25,430 bases of DNA. It comes from an uncultured Legionella sp. GTDB lineage: Bacteria; Pseudomonadota; Gammaproteobacteria; Legionellales; Legionellaceae. The stretch covers positions 1-25,430 of the forward strand of contig CAISKC010000544.1 of assembly GCA_903885895.1 (NCBI GenBank). The letters run 5' to 3'. The position numbers were made by a program, and so were the translations under genes. Below the pieces are notes generated by a model that did not search any database, was not told the origin of the DNA, and worked only from the letters and a program-made list of their open reading frames with translations. Positions 6,525 through 14,743 of the stretch are shown here, piece after piece (position 1 is the first letter of the stretch; each line of letters opens with the position of its first letter).

Positions 6525-9073
6525 CAAGTCATCGAGGGGTGGCGCGCCAGAGGGCTCCCAGCGCGCTCAGCCACAGACGCCGCACGAAACACGCTAGATT
6601 GGGAAACCAAACTTTGAGTTGGTAAAGGTTGGCGCTTAAAATAATAAGTACTGAGTATAATAAGCCCCACTTGGAGTACCATCAACGCCGCACAAACACC
6701 AGGATGAAGAACCAATCCGGTCGCTAATACGACAAGATTCGTCAATAATACCGCAGCAATATTATAAGCAAGACTAAAATAAAGATTTAATTTAATACGC
6801 CACATCGCTTGATGAGCAATATCTAACGCATCAACGACTGCGAGCATATTTCCATTCAAAATACGGGCCTTGGCAAGATATTGTGCGCCTTCATCACTCA
6901 AAGCATGCTTCATCGCGATGCTCGCGTAAGCCTCTTTCATCGCCGCAGCATCATTCGCACCGTCTCCAATCATCAGCACGCGACGCCCAGCGTTTTGTAG
7001 GTTTTTCACAATCGATACTTTGGATTGCTCCTCTGAATACCCGGCATAAACCCCATCCAAACCAGGCAAATCTCGAGCATATTTTTCAGCACTCTGTTGA
7101 TCGGTACCCGTCAATACGTACACGTTTAGCCCACGTTGTTTCAGTTGCTGAACCGCCAAAGCCGCATCCGGACGTAATGGATCCTGCACGAGAATCGTTG
7201 CCAATTTTTGATAGGTTGCCCCCACTTTTTCTAATAAATAAGTCGTATTAGACGTACCATCTGCAAGATTCTCTACCCCAAATTGTCGCAGCAAATTGCG
7301 ATTACCTAATATATAATGTTTATCTTGCATGGTAGCACCAATGCCGCCTGCATAACGTTCAATATTTTGGGGCTGTAACACCCAAGTATCGCGCAATAAA
7401 GTATCCCCTTGGAGTCGTGCATAAATAGCCTTACCCACATGCTGCTCAGTATATTGCTCTAAACGCGCCAAACACTCTTCTATTTCGTATTTCCTATCCG
7501 CATGATGCACAATAATATTAGCTTCTGTTTGCCCTTTTGTCGCAGTACCATGCAGATCGAGCAGTACGGTATCACAACCCTTCAATGTCTCGATCGCATC
7601 GGCTTGACTATATATCACCCCTGCTTGTTTACCTTTCGCACGTGCAAAATCCATCACCAACGGTGTCACAAATCCCAATGTACAGGGACAAGCGGATACC
7701 AAAATTGAAATGACACACCGCACGGCAATCAGGGGTGAGAAAAAATACGCTGCAACGGCGCCAGACACCAAGGCCACCCCAATCACAATCGGCACAAAAT
7801 ACTGTAGCATACGATCAGTTTCATCTTGAGTTGCTGTCGTTCTACAACCAGCGTCTTCTAGTTCTTTATCCAAACGCGCCAAAGATGAGGCCGTTTGCGT
7901 CAAACCATACTTAGCAGCCTGCTGCACAAGCGCACGTGCTAATTGTTGACGCGCTGATTTTTCCAAATGCGTCGTCACGGTATTCAAACGTAACGCATCC
8001 AAAATAACTGGAAAATAAGCCTGCCTGTCCCGCCCTCGCAAATCTGCATCTGTTAATGCAAATTGCACGACTTTATTATCCCGATCAGAGTGCGCGATGA
8101 CTCTGATACTTGACTGCTCTGGGTAAATCCATATTTGCCCTTTAGGACAAGCCGCTATGCCAGCCGGTTTTTTCGCAAAATAGCGTAGAGAATACCCTAA
8201 TCCCACTTGCATGACACAATCGCTTTGCGCCACCATCCCATCTACGACGGCATCATCCACAGACAAATGCTCCGGCAAATAAGCACCTTTAATCCGCGAT
8301 ACATCCATAGCATAAGTCTGTGTCATAGGCACATCCTGCTTAGGCAGCAACCATCCGTCGATTGGAATCCTTGCGCCTGCTTGAATCGCAATTTCTTCAC
8401 CAGGAACTAATACAGAGGCGTCGTCTTGACTGGCACTGTGATGATTCGTATTGAGTCGTTGATAACGAACCGGAAGATTGGGCGTGGTATAAATTGACTT
8501 TTTAATGGCGAGTCCAATATGGCGGAACCCCAAAATCAATAAACTTGCTTCGAACATCAACGGCAAACCAGGGACCACCAACGCCAAAAGAGACATCAAG
8601 GTTGCAGCACCCGTACTCAAAAGAAAGAGACTATCCATGGCGGGTTTTTTACGTTGTAATTCAATTCTTGCTTTACGAAAAGATTCGGAACCTAATAGGA
8701 GCGTCAGCCCCACACTCACTACTGCGGCACCCCATTTCACTGGCCAAAAAACCAGCCCTTGCGTCACAGAAAGAATCAGTATCAACGCGCCTAATCCTAG
8801 GCCTAAACCACCCAACATCCAATAATAGCGAGCACTTTCTACTACGAGCTCATAAGCAGATCCAGCTAAGGTTTGGCTAATATAACGCCGTACTTCTTCT
8901 TCAGATGTCTTATCATCGTTGATCTCGACGATCAATTTTTGAAAATTGGGTGATACATCGATCTTTTTGAATTGAAAGAAATTTGGTTTCGTTTCTTCAT
9001 CTAGGAGATACTGCAGATTGCCTTTACACCCAGTACAATGCACCCCTTTCAGGGGAAAAACAAATGTTGTCAT
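6521..9073 (-). CDS. P1B-type (heavy-metal) P-type ATPase with altered catalytic motifs
   Basis: An 850-residue inner-membrane protein with the layout of copper-transporting ATPases. The N-terminal heavy-metal-associated domain has CTGC at 13-16, and the transmembrane metal site SACPC has Cys462 and Cys464. The actuator region (about 220-300) keeps AGARIPIDG, and the phosphorylation/nucleotide domain covers about 495-745. Retained are the phosphate-acceptor Asp (506), the GGIGA loop (576-580), DP.R (631-634) and GDGAND (703-708). Altered are DKTGT (here DLHGT), the TGE loop of the actuator (no TGE; region reads MTQTYAMD), the SEHPL nucleotide motif (TEQHV, 542-546) and TGD (TGT, 655-657). No frameshift is visible, so the gene is intact but may pump slowly, use another mechanism or have a non-pump role. 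It starts nine bases after the SPOR gene, in one operon. Confidence 0.85.
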   Translation of the reverse strand: MTTFVFPLKGVHCTGCKGNLQYLLDEETKPNFFQFKKIDVSPNFQKLIVEINDDKTSEEEVRRYISQTLAGSAYELVVESARYYWMLGGLGLGLGALILILSVTQGLVFWPVKWGAAVVSVGLTLLLGSESFRKARIELQRKKPAMDSLFLLSTGAATLMSLLALVVPGLPLMFEASLLILGFRHIGLAIKKSIYTTPNLPVRYQRLNTNHHSASQDDASVLVPGEEIAIQAGARIPIDGWLLPKQDVPMTQTYAMDVSRIKGAYLPEHLSVDDAVVDGMVAQSDCVMQVGLGYSLRYFAKKPAGIAACPKGQIWIYPEQSSIRVIAHSDRDNKVVQFALTDADLRGRDRQAYFPVILDALRLNTVTTHLEKSARQQLARALVQQAAKYGLTQTASSLARLDKELEDAGCRTTATQDETDRMLQYFVPIVIGVALVSGAVAAYFFSPLIAVRCVISILVSACPCTLGFVTPLVMDFARAKGKQAGVIYSQADAIETLKGCDTVLLDLHGTATKGQTEANIIVHHADRKYEIEECLARLEQYTEQHVGKAIYARLQGDTLLRDTWVLQPQNIERYAGGIGATMQDKHYILGNRNLLRQFGVENLADGTSNTTYLLEKVGATYQKLATILVQDPLRPDAALAVQQLKQRGLNVYVLTGTDQQSAEKYARDLPGLDGVYAGYSEEQSKVSIVKNLQNAGRRVLMIGDGANDAAAMKEAYASIAMKHALSDEGAQYLAKARILNGNMLAVVDALDIAHQAMWRIKLNLYFSLAYNIAAVLLTNLVVLATGLVLHPGVCAALMVLQVGLIILSTYYFKRQPLPTQSLVSQSSVFRAASVAERAGSPLARHPSMTC

Positions 9074-9082
9074 ACCTCAGTT

Positions 9083-9835
9083 TTATCCACCAATTTTACG
9101 GATCATACCCGTAACATGCTCGCGATTAGCAATGGATACTTGCGCTTGCTGAGCTTGTGCTAAAGAAGAAAAAGGACCCACCATCACTCGGTACCAATAC
9201 ATCGACTGCTGACTTACCGGGGTGATATTCACTGCAAAGCCTCGTGCTGCCAACTTTTCGCGCAGACGTTTAGCGTCCGTTAAGATTCGGAATGACCCCA
9301 CTTGAATCACATAACGACCTTGCCCTTTTTCCATTCGTGCAGGGGCTGGTGCAAGCACAGGTTTCGGCGCTACGCGTACTGGTTTGGGTAGTGATTGTGG
9401 TTGTGCAGGAACAGCCACGGATGTAGGCGCCGTCACAGCTAATTCCATCGGCCCAGATGGCGCAGCAACAGGCGACGCTGAATGATTGGCTTTATCTGGC
9501 ACTGCTTTGTATTGCATATTGACGGTTGCCGTCTCTGCAGTCGTTTTAGAAGATGGATTGATATGCATGCCAGCATCACTGGATAATAACGTATAAAATT
9601 CTAGTTTGGGATGCTGTTCAATCATTGGTTTCTCAACGATTGATTTTTTTACTGACACAGGCTCGTCAGTTGGATGACTTTTTAAATGGCTACCCACCCA
9701 AGTCCCAAATTGATTGACATCAAACCAAGATGCAGCCAAATACCCAAATACAAACATCAAAAAACACAGCCACAATGCGCTTAAGCGCTGACCATGTTGG
9801 GAGCGATTTGATTTTTTTTCTTGCTTTTTTACCAT
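9083..9835 (-). CDS. SPOR-domain inner-membrane protein, FtsN-like layout
   Basis: A 250-residue protein from the chosen start MVKKQEKK. A short Lys/Arg-rich cytoplasmic tail is followed by one membrane segment (about 22-40) and a long low-complexity Pro/Ala-rich periplasmic linker. The C-terminal SPOR domain (about 170-250) runs from GRYVIQVGSF to the end with the typical ADAKRLREKL-like helix and YRVMVGPF strand. SPOR domains bind septal peptidoglycan lacking stem peptides, so a cell-division or envelope role is likely; whether it is FtsN itself is uncertain. An in-frame ATG at 9919 would add 28 residues and push the hydrophobic segment inward. Neither start has a good ribosome site. It is upstream of and co-oriented with the ATPase gene. 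Confidence 0.8.
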   Translation of the reverse strand: MVKKQEKKSNRSQHGQRLSALWLCFLMFVFGYLAASWFDVNQFGTWVGSHLKSHPTDEPVSVKKSIVEKPMIEQHPKLEFYTLLSSDAGMHINPSSKTTAETATVNMQYKAVPDKANHSASPVAAPSGPMELAVTAPTSVAVPAQPQSLPKPVRVAPKPVLAPAPARMEKGQGRYVIQVGSFRILTDAKRLREKLAARGFAVNITPVSQQSMYWYRVMVGPFSSLAQAQQAQVSIANREHVTGMIRKIGG

Positions 9836-9944
9836 TGCCAAAAACACTGTCAGGAGTTTGTTAAAACTATTGTAATGAGTTTTTGACCATTTGGCGAGCA
9901 TTGATCGAAATCTTCTCATTTGCTGGGATGTCCTTAATTCTGCT

Positions 9945-12056
9945 ATGATTGCGATTCGAGTACTATATAGTATACAGCATACCGTGCTAACTCAATTATG
10001 TACATGCTTACCTGGTGTTGGACCTACATTTGCTAAGAAATTAGCGACGTGTGGTATTCATACTATTCAAGACTTATTATTTCATCTTCCTTACCGCTAT
10101 CAAGATCGAACTCGTATCACAGCAATCCGTGATGTACGACATCAAGATTGGGCAGTCGTGCACGGACAGATCTGTAAAACAGAGATCAAATTTGCACGCC
10201 GTAAAATCTTACATTGCTTTATTGAAGATAAAACTGGCATGCTCCGTTTACGATTTTTTCATTTTAATCAACAACAAGCACAAACCATGCAAATTGGGAT
10301 GAATATTCGCGTATTTGGCGAAGCACGTCTATTTGATGGCGTCCTTGATATGATTCACCCCGAATACCACCTATGTACAGAAGACGAACCAAGTACCGTG
10401 GAAGAAACGCTCACACCCATTTATGCCACAACGCAAGGCCTCAGCCAAAATCGCATCCGGCAATTGGTGACTTTAGCCTTGGAACGCTACCATACGCATT
10501 TACAAGATTTAGAATGGATGAGTGACACGCAACGTCGTACCTACCATTTTGATGCCATCCCTACAGCCATTTGTGACCTTCATCATCCACCACCAGATAG
10601 TCCTATTCATCTCTTAGAAAATGGTCAACATCCGGCTTTACGCCGTCTAGCGTTTGATGAATTGATCGCTCAACGGCTCAGCATGCTCTTTGCCAAACAA
10701 CAACGTGCCACGTTGCTCGCACCAGCCATGCCAACTGATCCAGAGAAATTAGCACAATTTTTTCAACATCTCCCTTTCCAACTCACCGCAGCGCAAACTC
10801 GCGTGCAACAAGAAGTCAGTCAAGATATGGCGTTATCACAACCTATGCTACGTTTGATACAAGGAGATGTGGGTTCGGGTAAAACTGTCATTGCTGCAGT
10901 GGCTGCGCTCCAAGCCATGGCCAATGGTTATCAAGTGGCGCTGATGGCCCCGACTGATATTTTAAGTGAACAGCACGCGCAAACATTACAGCGCTGGTTC
11001 ACCCCCTTGGGCATCAGAGTTTATCGTTTATCGGGCAAAATGAAAATCAGTGAACGCCGTCAAGCAATGCAAGCTTTGGCAGAACATCACTGTCATTTTA
11101 TTGTTGGAACCCATGCATTGTTTCAAGAGGAAGTCCGCTTTGCACGTTTGGGACTCATCATCATTGACGAACAGCATCGATTTGGCGTGGCACAACGCTT
11201 ACAATTTCAGCAAAAAGGTCAAACAGAACAGCATTCACCGCATCAATTACTCATGACCGCCACCCCCATCCCCCGCACATTAGCCATGACGCAAATGGCA
11301 CATCTGGATATTTCAATCATCGATGAATTACCGCCTGGTCGCACCCCCGTCACGACGTTAGTCCTAAATCAAACCAAACGTGATACGCTGATTGAACGCT
11401 TACGTGCCCATTTGAATGATGGACGCCAAGCCTACTGGGTATGTACCTTGATTGAAGAATCAGAAAAACTCCAATGCCAAGCAGCCACTGACACCGCTTT
11501 ACAATTAGAAATTTTATTACCGGATCTCAAAATTGGTTTGGTACACGGTCGCTTGACTGGCGCTGCCAAAGAACAGATCATGGCGCAATTCAAAAACGGC
11601 GACATCCACTTACTGGTTGCTACAACTGTCATCGAAGTAGGGGTTGATGTCCCCAATGCCAGTCTAATGGTCATCGAAAATGCGGAACGGCTTGGCTTAT
11701 CACAACTGCATCAACTACGGGGACGAGTAGGCCGTGGCACAGCTCAATCCCATTGCATGCTGCTATACCAACCCCCTCTATCCTACATAAGCCGGGAACG
11801 CTTACAATTCATTCGTGATACGCATGATGGTTTTTTGCTAGCGGAAAAAGATTTGCAATTACGCGGCTCAGGCGAAATCCTGGGCACACGTCAAACAGGG
11901 TATCGCGTGTTTAAAATCGCTGATTTGCAACGCGACCAAGCACTATTATCCTGGTTAACCCCCTGTGCTCAGCAATTAATTTCTGAAGCCCCTGACACAG
12001 CACATCACGTAGCCCAACGCTGGTTAGGTCATTTCGAGCCGCTCATATCTACGTAA
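9945..12056 (+). CDS. recG: ATP-dependent DNA helicase RecG
   Basis: Remodels stalled replication forks and branch-migrates Holliday junctions. It has about 703 residues from the ATG at 9945. The N-terminal wedge domain begins at LPGVGPTFAKKL. The helicase core carries Walker A GDVGSGKT, the DEQHRFG box (a DExH type), TATPIPRTLA (motif III), and the C-terminal motifs VATTVIEVGVDVPNA and QLRGRVGRG. The start is unsure. An earlier ATG at 9891 lies in the leader of the divergent SPOR gene. The ATG at 9945 overlaps a TATGAT sequence that could be a -10 box. A GTG at 9984 would still keep the full wedge domain. It overlaps convergent epmC by 33 bases. Confidence 0.96.
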   Translation: MIAIRVLYSIQHTVLTQLCTCLPGVGPTFAKKLATCGIHTIQDLLFHLPYRYQDRTRITAIRDVRHQDWAVVHGQICKTEIKFARRKILHCFIEDKTGMLRLRFFHFNQQQAQTMQIGMNIRVFGEARLFDGVLDMIHPEYHLCTEDEPSTVEETLTPIYATTQGLSQNRIRQLVTLALERYHTHLQDLEWMSDTQRRTYHFDAIPTAICDLHHPPPDSPIHLLENGQHPALRRLAFDELIAQRLSMLFAKQQRATLLAPAMPTDPEKLAQFFQHLPFQLTAAQTRVQQEVSQDMALSQPMLRLIQGDVGSGKTVIAAVAALQAMANGYQVALMAPTDILSEQHAQTLQRWFTPLGIRVYRLSGKMKISERRQAMQALAEHHCHFIVGTHALFQEEVRFARLGLIIIDEQHRFGVAQRLQFQQKGQTEQHSPHQLLMTATPIPRTLAMTQMAHLDISIIDELPPGRTPVTTLVLNQTKRDTLIERLRAHLNDGRQAYWVCTLIEESEKLQCQAATDTALQLEILLPDLKIGLVHGRLTGAAKEQIMAQFKNGDIHLLVATTVIEVGVDVPNASLMVIENAERLGLSQLHQLRGRVGRGTAQSHCMLLYQPPLSYISRERLQFIRDTHDGFLLAEKDLQLRGSGEILGTRQTGYRVFKIADLQRDQALLSWLTPCAQQLISEAPDTAHHVAQRWLGHFEPLIST

Positions 12057-12536
12057 CAATGCCTGATGAAAGATCTGAGCCCGTAGCGGCAACCCATTCT
12101 GTTCGTAATAAAACACTTGCTGCTGTACCGCAGCATGAAACTGTTCATGCTCTAAGCTAGAACCATTCAAATTGTCAAAGCTCAAACGAAAAGGGAAGCC
12201 ACATGCTTTAGACAGAATCCATTCCAAGGCTTGTGGTTTAACCTCAACTTGTTGAAACAAGGCTTGCTGCTCTGCATTACGCCCATCGGGTACATACCAA
12301 TAACCATAATCCTCCAAAGCCCGCCGCGCTGTGCCCGCCACGAACCAATGCGCACATTCGTGCAATGCAGAACTAAAATAACCATGTGCAAAATAAATAG
12401 TATGATATGGCTGCTCTACCGTAGCTGGCATATAAAGAGGTTCCTCGTCTCCATAAGCCAATTGGGTATGATACGTCTCTTGAAAACAATGATTGAATAG
12501 GCGGATCAGATCATCTGGGTGATGGGTAACAGTCAT
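12024..12536 (-). CDS. epmC: Elongation factor P hydroxylase EpmC (YfcM family)
   Basis: A 170-residue cytoplasmic protein recognised by the ALHECAHWF motif (His59, Glu60, His63), the probable metal-binding centre, and by the DYGYWYVPDGRN, KPQALEWILS and CGFPFRLSFDNLN segments of the family. In E. coli EpmC hydroxylates the beta-lysylated lysine of elongation factor P after EpmA and EpmB have acted. Its presence suggests that this organism uses the lysylation route; epmA, epmB and efp are not in this window. The gene runs convergent to recG with a 33-base coding overlap and lies downstream of the omp terminator. Confidence 0.88.
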   Translation of the reverse strand: MTVTHHPDDLIRLFNHCFQETYHTQLAYGDEEPLYMPATVEQPYHTIYFAHGYFSSALHECAHWFVAGTARRALEDYGYWYVPDGRNAEQQALFQQVEVKPQALEWILSKACGFPFRLSFDNLNGSSLEHEQFHAAVQQQVFYYEQNGLPLRAQIFHQALLRRYERLEMT

Positions 12537-12589
12537 AAGTATGTAATCAGTTGGTGATCTTATTTATTATCAAATAGTATATGATAACA

Positions 12590-12635
12590 AAAAACGCAGC
12601 TACTTGCTCTTTATCAGAGCTTTCCCTGCGTTTTT
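12590..12635 (-). terminator. Intrinsic terminator after the outer-membrane protein gene
   Basis: AAAAACGCAG (12590-12599) pairs with CTGCGTTTTT (12626-12635), and an inner GCTCT/AGAGC stem (12606-12620) pairs within the loop. On the minus strand a run of six Ts follows the stem, seven bases past the omp stop. A plus-strand T-run also exists, so it could act in both directions. Confidence 0.85.
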
Positions 12636-12641
12636 CAAACT

Positions 12642-13451
12642 CTAACCAAAACTGTAACTAGCGCCTGCAGACACTGCATTGTAAGCGAACACACCTTGCC
12701 ATGGAATATTATCTCCTGTAGTAGAGCTGGCGCTAGTCGATGTATTACCGTCCGTCCCACCGATATAAGTATACATAATATGAACATCGATATGCCGCGT
12801 TAAAGAATAACCGACACCTAAATCAAATTCAGGCTCTATCCGCCAAATACTCAACGAACTTGTAGCGTTTTTTGTTACAACTGTTGTTAAATTTATACTT
12901 GAACCATTAAATAGCACGCTGTCACTTGCTTTGACATAGGCAGCACCCGCTTTCGCAAATAAATTTAGGCCTTTACATTTTTCAGAAATATAGAGGCGGC
13001 TCGTTAGTAAAAAATCAATGGCTTGTTGCTTATCTAAGTAGGTATAACTAGTTGAGCTTCCATTTGGAACACTTGAATTAGCAGGAGAATTTGAGCTCGC
13101 TGCACCCACCGATTGTCCAAGCGATTTATATCCAATCGCAACGCCCATCATAAGGCGCTCAGTAAACAATACATCGTATGCGCCATACGCGTCCCAAATA
13201 AAATGACCATTGTTAAAATTTTTATAGATGCTGGGCATCGCACCGGTGGCATTAGCCGGTAAATTATCATTGATATTGTTACTTTCATGCGTGCTTAAAT
13301 AACCATTGCCTAAACTACCTCCTATTGCTAAACCAGAAGGATATTGCTTAAGCTCGTTGTCATAGAAAAGAACATTTGCTGACACACAAGGTGATAGAGC
13401 ACCATAATAAATCAAAGCAACAGAAGCGAGAATATTTATCTTTTTTTGCAT
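12642..13451 (-). CDS. Outer-membrane beta-barrel protein (porin-like), exported
   Basis: A 269-residue protein. The N-terminal signal peptide has a KK start, a hydrophobic core (about 6-20) and a probable cleavage after VSA near residue 25. The mature part shows alternating polar/hydrophobic strands, aromatic girdle residues and Ser/Thr/Asn-rich loops. It ends SAGASYSFG, close to the usual terminal aromatic barrel signal. This pattern fits the small outer-membrane beta-barrel families common in Legionella and Coxiella. I cannot assign a specific transported substrate. The ATG at 13451 has AGGA about 11 bases upstream, and a strong terminator follows. Confidence 0.75.
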   Translation of the reverse strand: MQKKINILASVALIYYGALSPCVSANVLFYDNELKQYPSGLAIGGSLGNGYLSTHESNNINDNLPANATGAMPSIYKNFNNGHFIWDAYGAYDVLFTERLMMGVAIGYKSLGQSVGAASSNSPANSSVPNGSSTSYTYLDKQQAIDFLLTSRLYISEKCKGLNLFAKAGAAYVKASDSVLFNGSSINLTTVVTKNATSSLSIWRIEPEFDLGVGYSLTRHIDVHIMYTYIGGTDGNTSTSASSTTGDNIPWQGVFAYNAVSAGASYSFG

Positions 13452-13666
13452 ATCACATTATCCTTTGTAATAAAATGGAAGATCGTATGGCGATCGCTCA
13501 CTCTTTTTCCAACACACAAGAACCTGCGTTATTTGCCAAAGTCCTTATTGGCTCCCTACCAGCATTAAAGAAACTGAAAGCATACCCATCACTAAATATT
13601 TAATCAATAGTTGTATGTTTTGATCAATCATTCTCTGCCTAATACTCGTTTACAAAAAACTTGGTT

Positions 13667-13693
13667 TTGCGTTGGGGTCATTGGTGGTATAAT
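13667..13693 (+). promoter_or_regulatory. Sigma-70 promoter before the DUF3579-like gene
   Basis: A perfect TATAAT at 13688-13693 is preceded at 15 bases by TTGCGT (13667-13672). The -35 box is only partial and the spacing short, so the assignment rests mainly on the -10 box and its position 30 bases before the start codon. Confidence 0.45.
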
Positions 13694-13722
13694 TGACAAA
13701 CAATTTTCCAAATGCAAATAAA

Positions 13723-14019
13723 ATGGCCGATCATAAAGATAAAACAATTATTATCGAAGGCGTCACCAAGCAAGGCAAAGAATTTCGTCCAAGTGATTGG
13801 GCGGAACGCATGAGTGGTGCGTTAGCCAGTTTTAAAAACAGTCGGATCCACTACTCCCCACTCCTCCAACCCAGCATCAACAACGAAGGCTACAAATGTA
13901 TTGTGCTCGATCCGAAACTCAAAGAATCTAGCCCGCAAATTTATCAATCCATCCTAGATTTTGCCAAAGAAAATAATTTAAACATCTGCGGCGATAAAGA
14001 AGAAGGCTCGAAAGATTAA
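13723..14019 (+). CDS. Small soluble protein, probably DUF3579 family
   Basis: A 98-residue protein starting MADHKDKTIIIEG, with no signal peptide or membrane segment. The stretch EFRPSDWAERMSGAL (about 21-35) matches the FRPSDWAERL hallmark that I associate with DUF3579, a family without known function; this is recall, not a search. The rest has a beta strand (YKCIVLDPKL) and a helix (IYQSILDFAKENNL), suggesting a compact alpha/beta fold. A TTG at 13693 in the same frame overlaps the TATAAT box, so the ATG at 13723 is preferred although it has no clear ribosome site. Its TAA overlaps the stop of the convergent IcmC-like gene. Confidence 0.7.
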   Translation: MADHKDKTIIIEGVTKQGKEFRPSDWAERMSGALASFKNSRIHYSPLLQPSINNEGYKCIVLDPKLKESSPQIYQSILDFAKENNLNICGDKEEGSKD

Positions 14020-14555
14020 GGCGAAGCGTGAACCGTGAAACTTATCAAATAATTCATCACGGTATCCACCATATTCACTGTCGTGTGAAAATTAATTGCA
14101 AATAGACCTGCGATGACAAATATCAAACCCTTAGGCCCCACCCCTTTAGATCCAGTCTGCCCTTGTTCGGGATGGCTAGCATGTGATATCAAAACCCATC
14201 CTCGGATAAACCAAATGAGGCCCGTGGTCTCAATGAGGATCGTCATTGAACTATATACGTCATAGGGTTGATAGCCGGCATACTGCAACACACTTGTACT
14301 ACTTCCAAATAAAGTTGTAGACAGCGCATCCATTGTAGACGGTAAATATAATAACATTGCACCCGATAACAAATAGGCGTACGGGGCTACGTGATGTTTT
14401 TTCTGATCACTACCACTTTCAGCATGCTCGCGAAAACGCACTAGCGCAACCAGACAAAAAGCAATACCTAGCAAGTAGGATAATCCTCCCAACAAATGTT
14501 GTACCGCAGGCAGAGACTTGCTCGTATTACTTAGCATTACAGTTAGATCAATCAC
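14016..14555 (-). CDS. IcmC/DotE-like type IVB secretion membrane protein
   Basis: A 179-residue inner-membrane protein with about four hydrophobic segments (near 18-40, 58-78, 103-123 and 143-170). The segments LLGGLSYLLGIAF, SGAMLLYLPSTMD, GLIWFIRGWVLI, a Gly-rich GSKGVGPKG turn and FVIAGLFAINFHTTVNMV follow the pattern of IcmC/DotE (TraQ-like) proteins of Legionella Dot/Icm and IncI conjugation systems. These are poorly understood inner-membrane parts of the type IVB apparatus. The frame begins with GTG (14555), with AAGGGG about 12 bases upstream; an ATG six codons in has no ribosome site. No other dot/icm gene is in the window, so this is either a detached core gene or an extra paralogue. 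Confidence 0.68.
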   Translation of the reverse strand: MIDLTVMLSNTSKSLPAVQHLLGGLSYLLGIAFCLVALVRFREHAESGSDQKKHHVAPYAYLLSGAMLLYLPSTMDALSTTLFGSSTSVLQYAGYQPYDVYSSMTILIETTGLIWFIRGWVLISHASHPEQGQTGSKGVGPKGLIFVIAGLFAINFHTTVNMVDTVMNYLISFTVHASP

Positions 14556-14743
14556 GTATGTTCATTACCCCTTGCGTCACTGCTTAGAGGAAGCGCTCGA
14601 TACCCGGTGAATGACCATGTTTTCGCACGTTCTGCGCCAAATATGATCTTTCATCGATATAAAGTGCGTCATTACCCCCTTGCAAAGTATTTTTTTTCCC
14701 TTATATTAGAGCCTTCTTAATATTCTTAATGTAATCATATACC

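Noticed and set aside
8505..8880. Open frames opposite the ATPase gene
   Set aside because: Their residues are explained by the complement of a real membrane-protein gene; no ribosome site or family pattern.
6521..9073. ATPase as a frameshifted pseudogene
   Set aside because: The full-length frame is uninterrupted and all domains are in order, so only the motif changes are reported.
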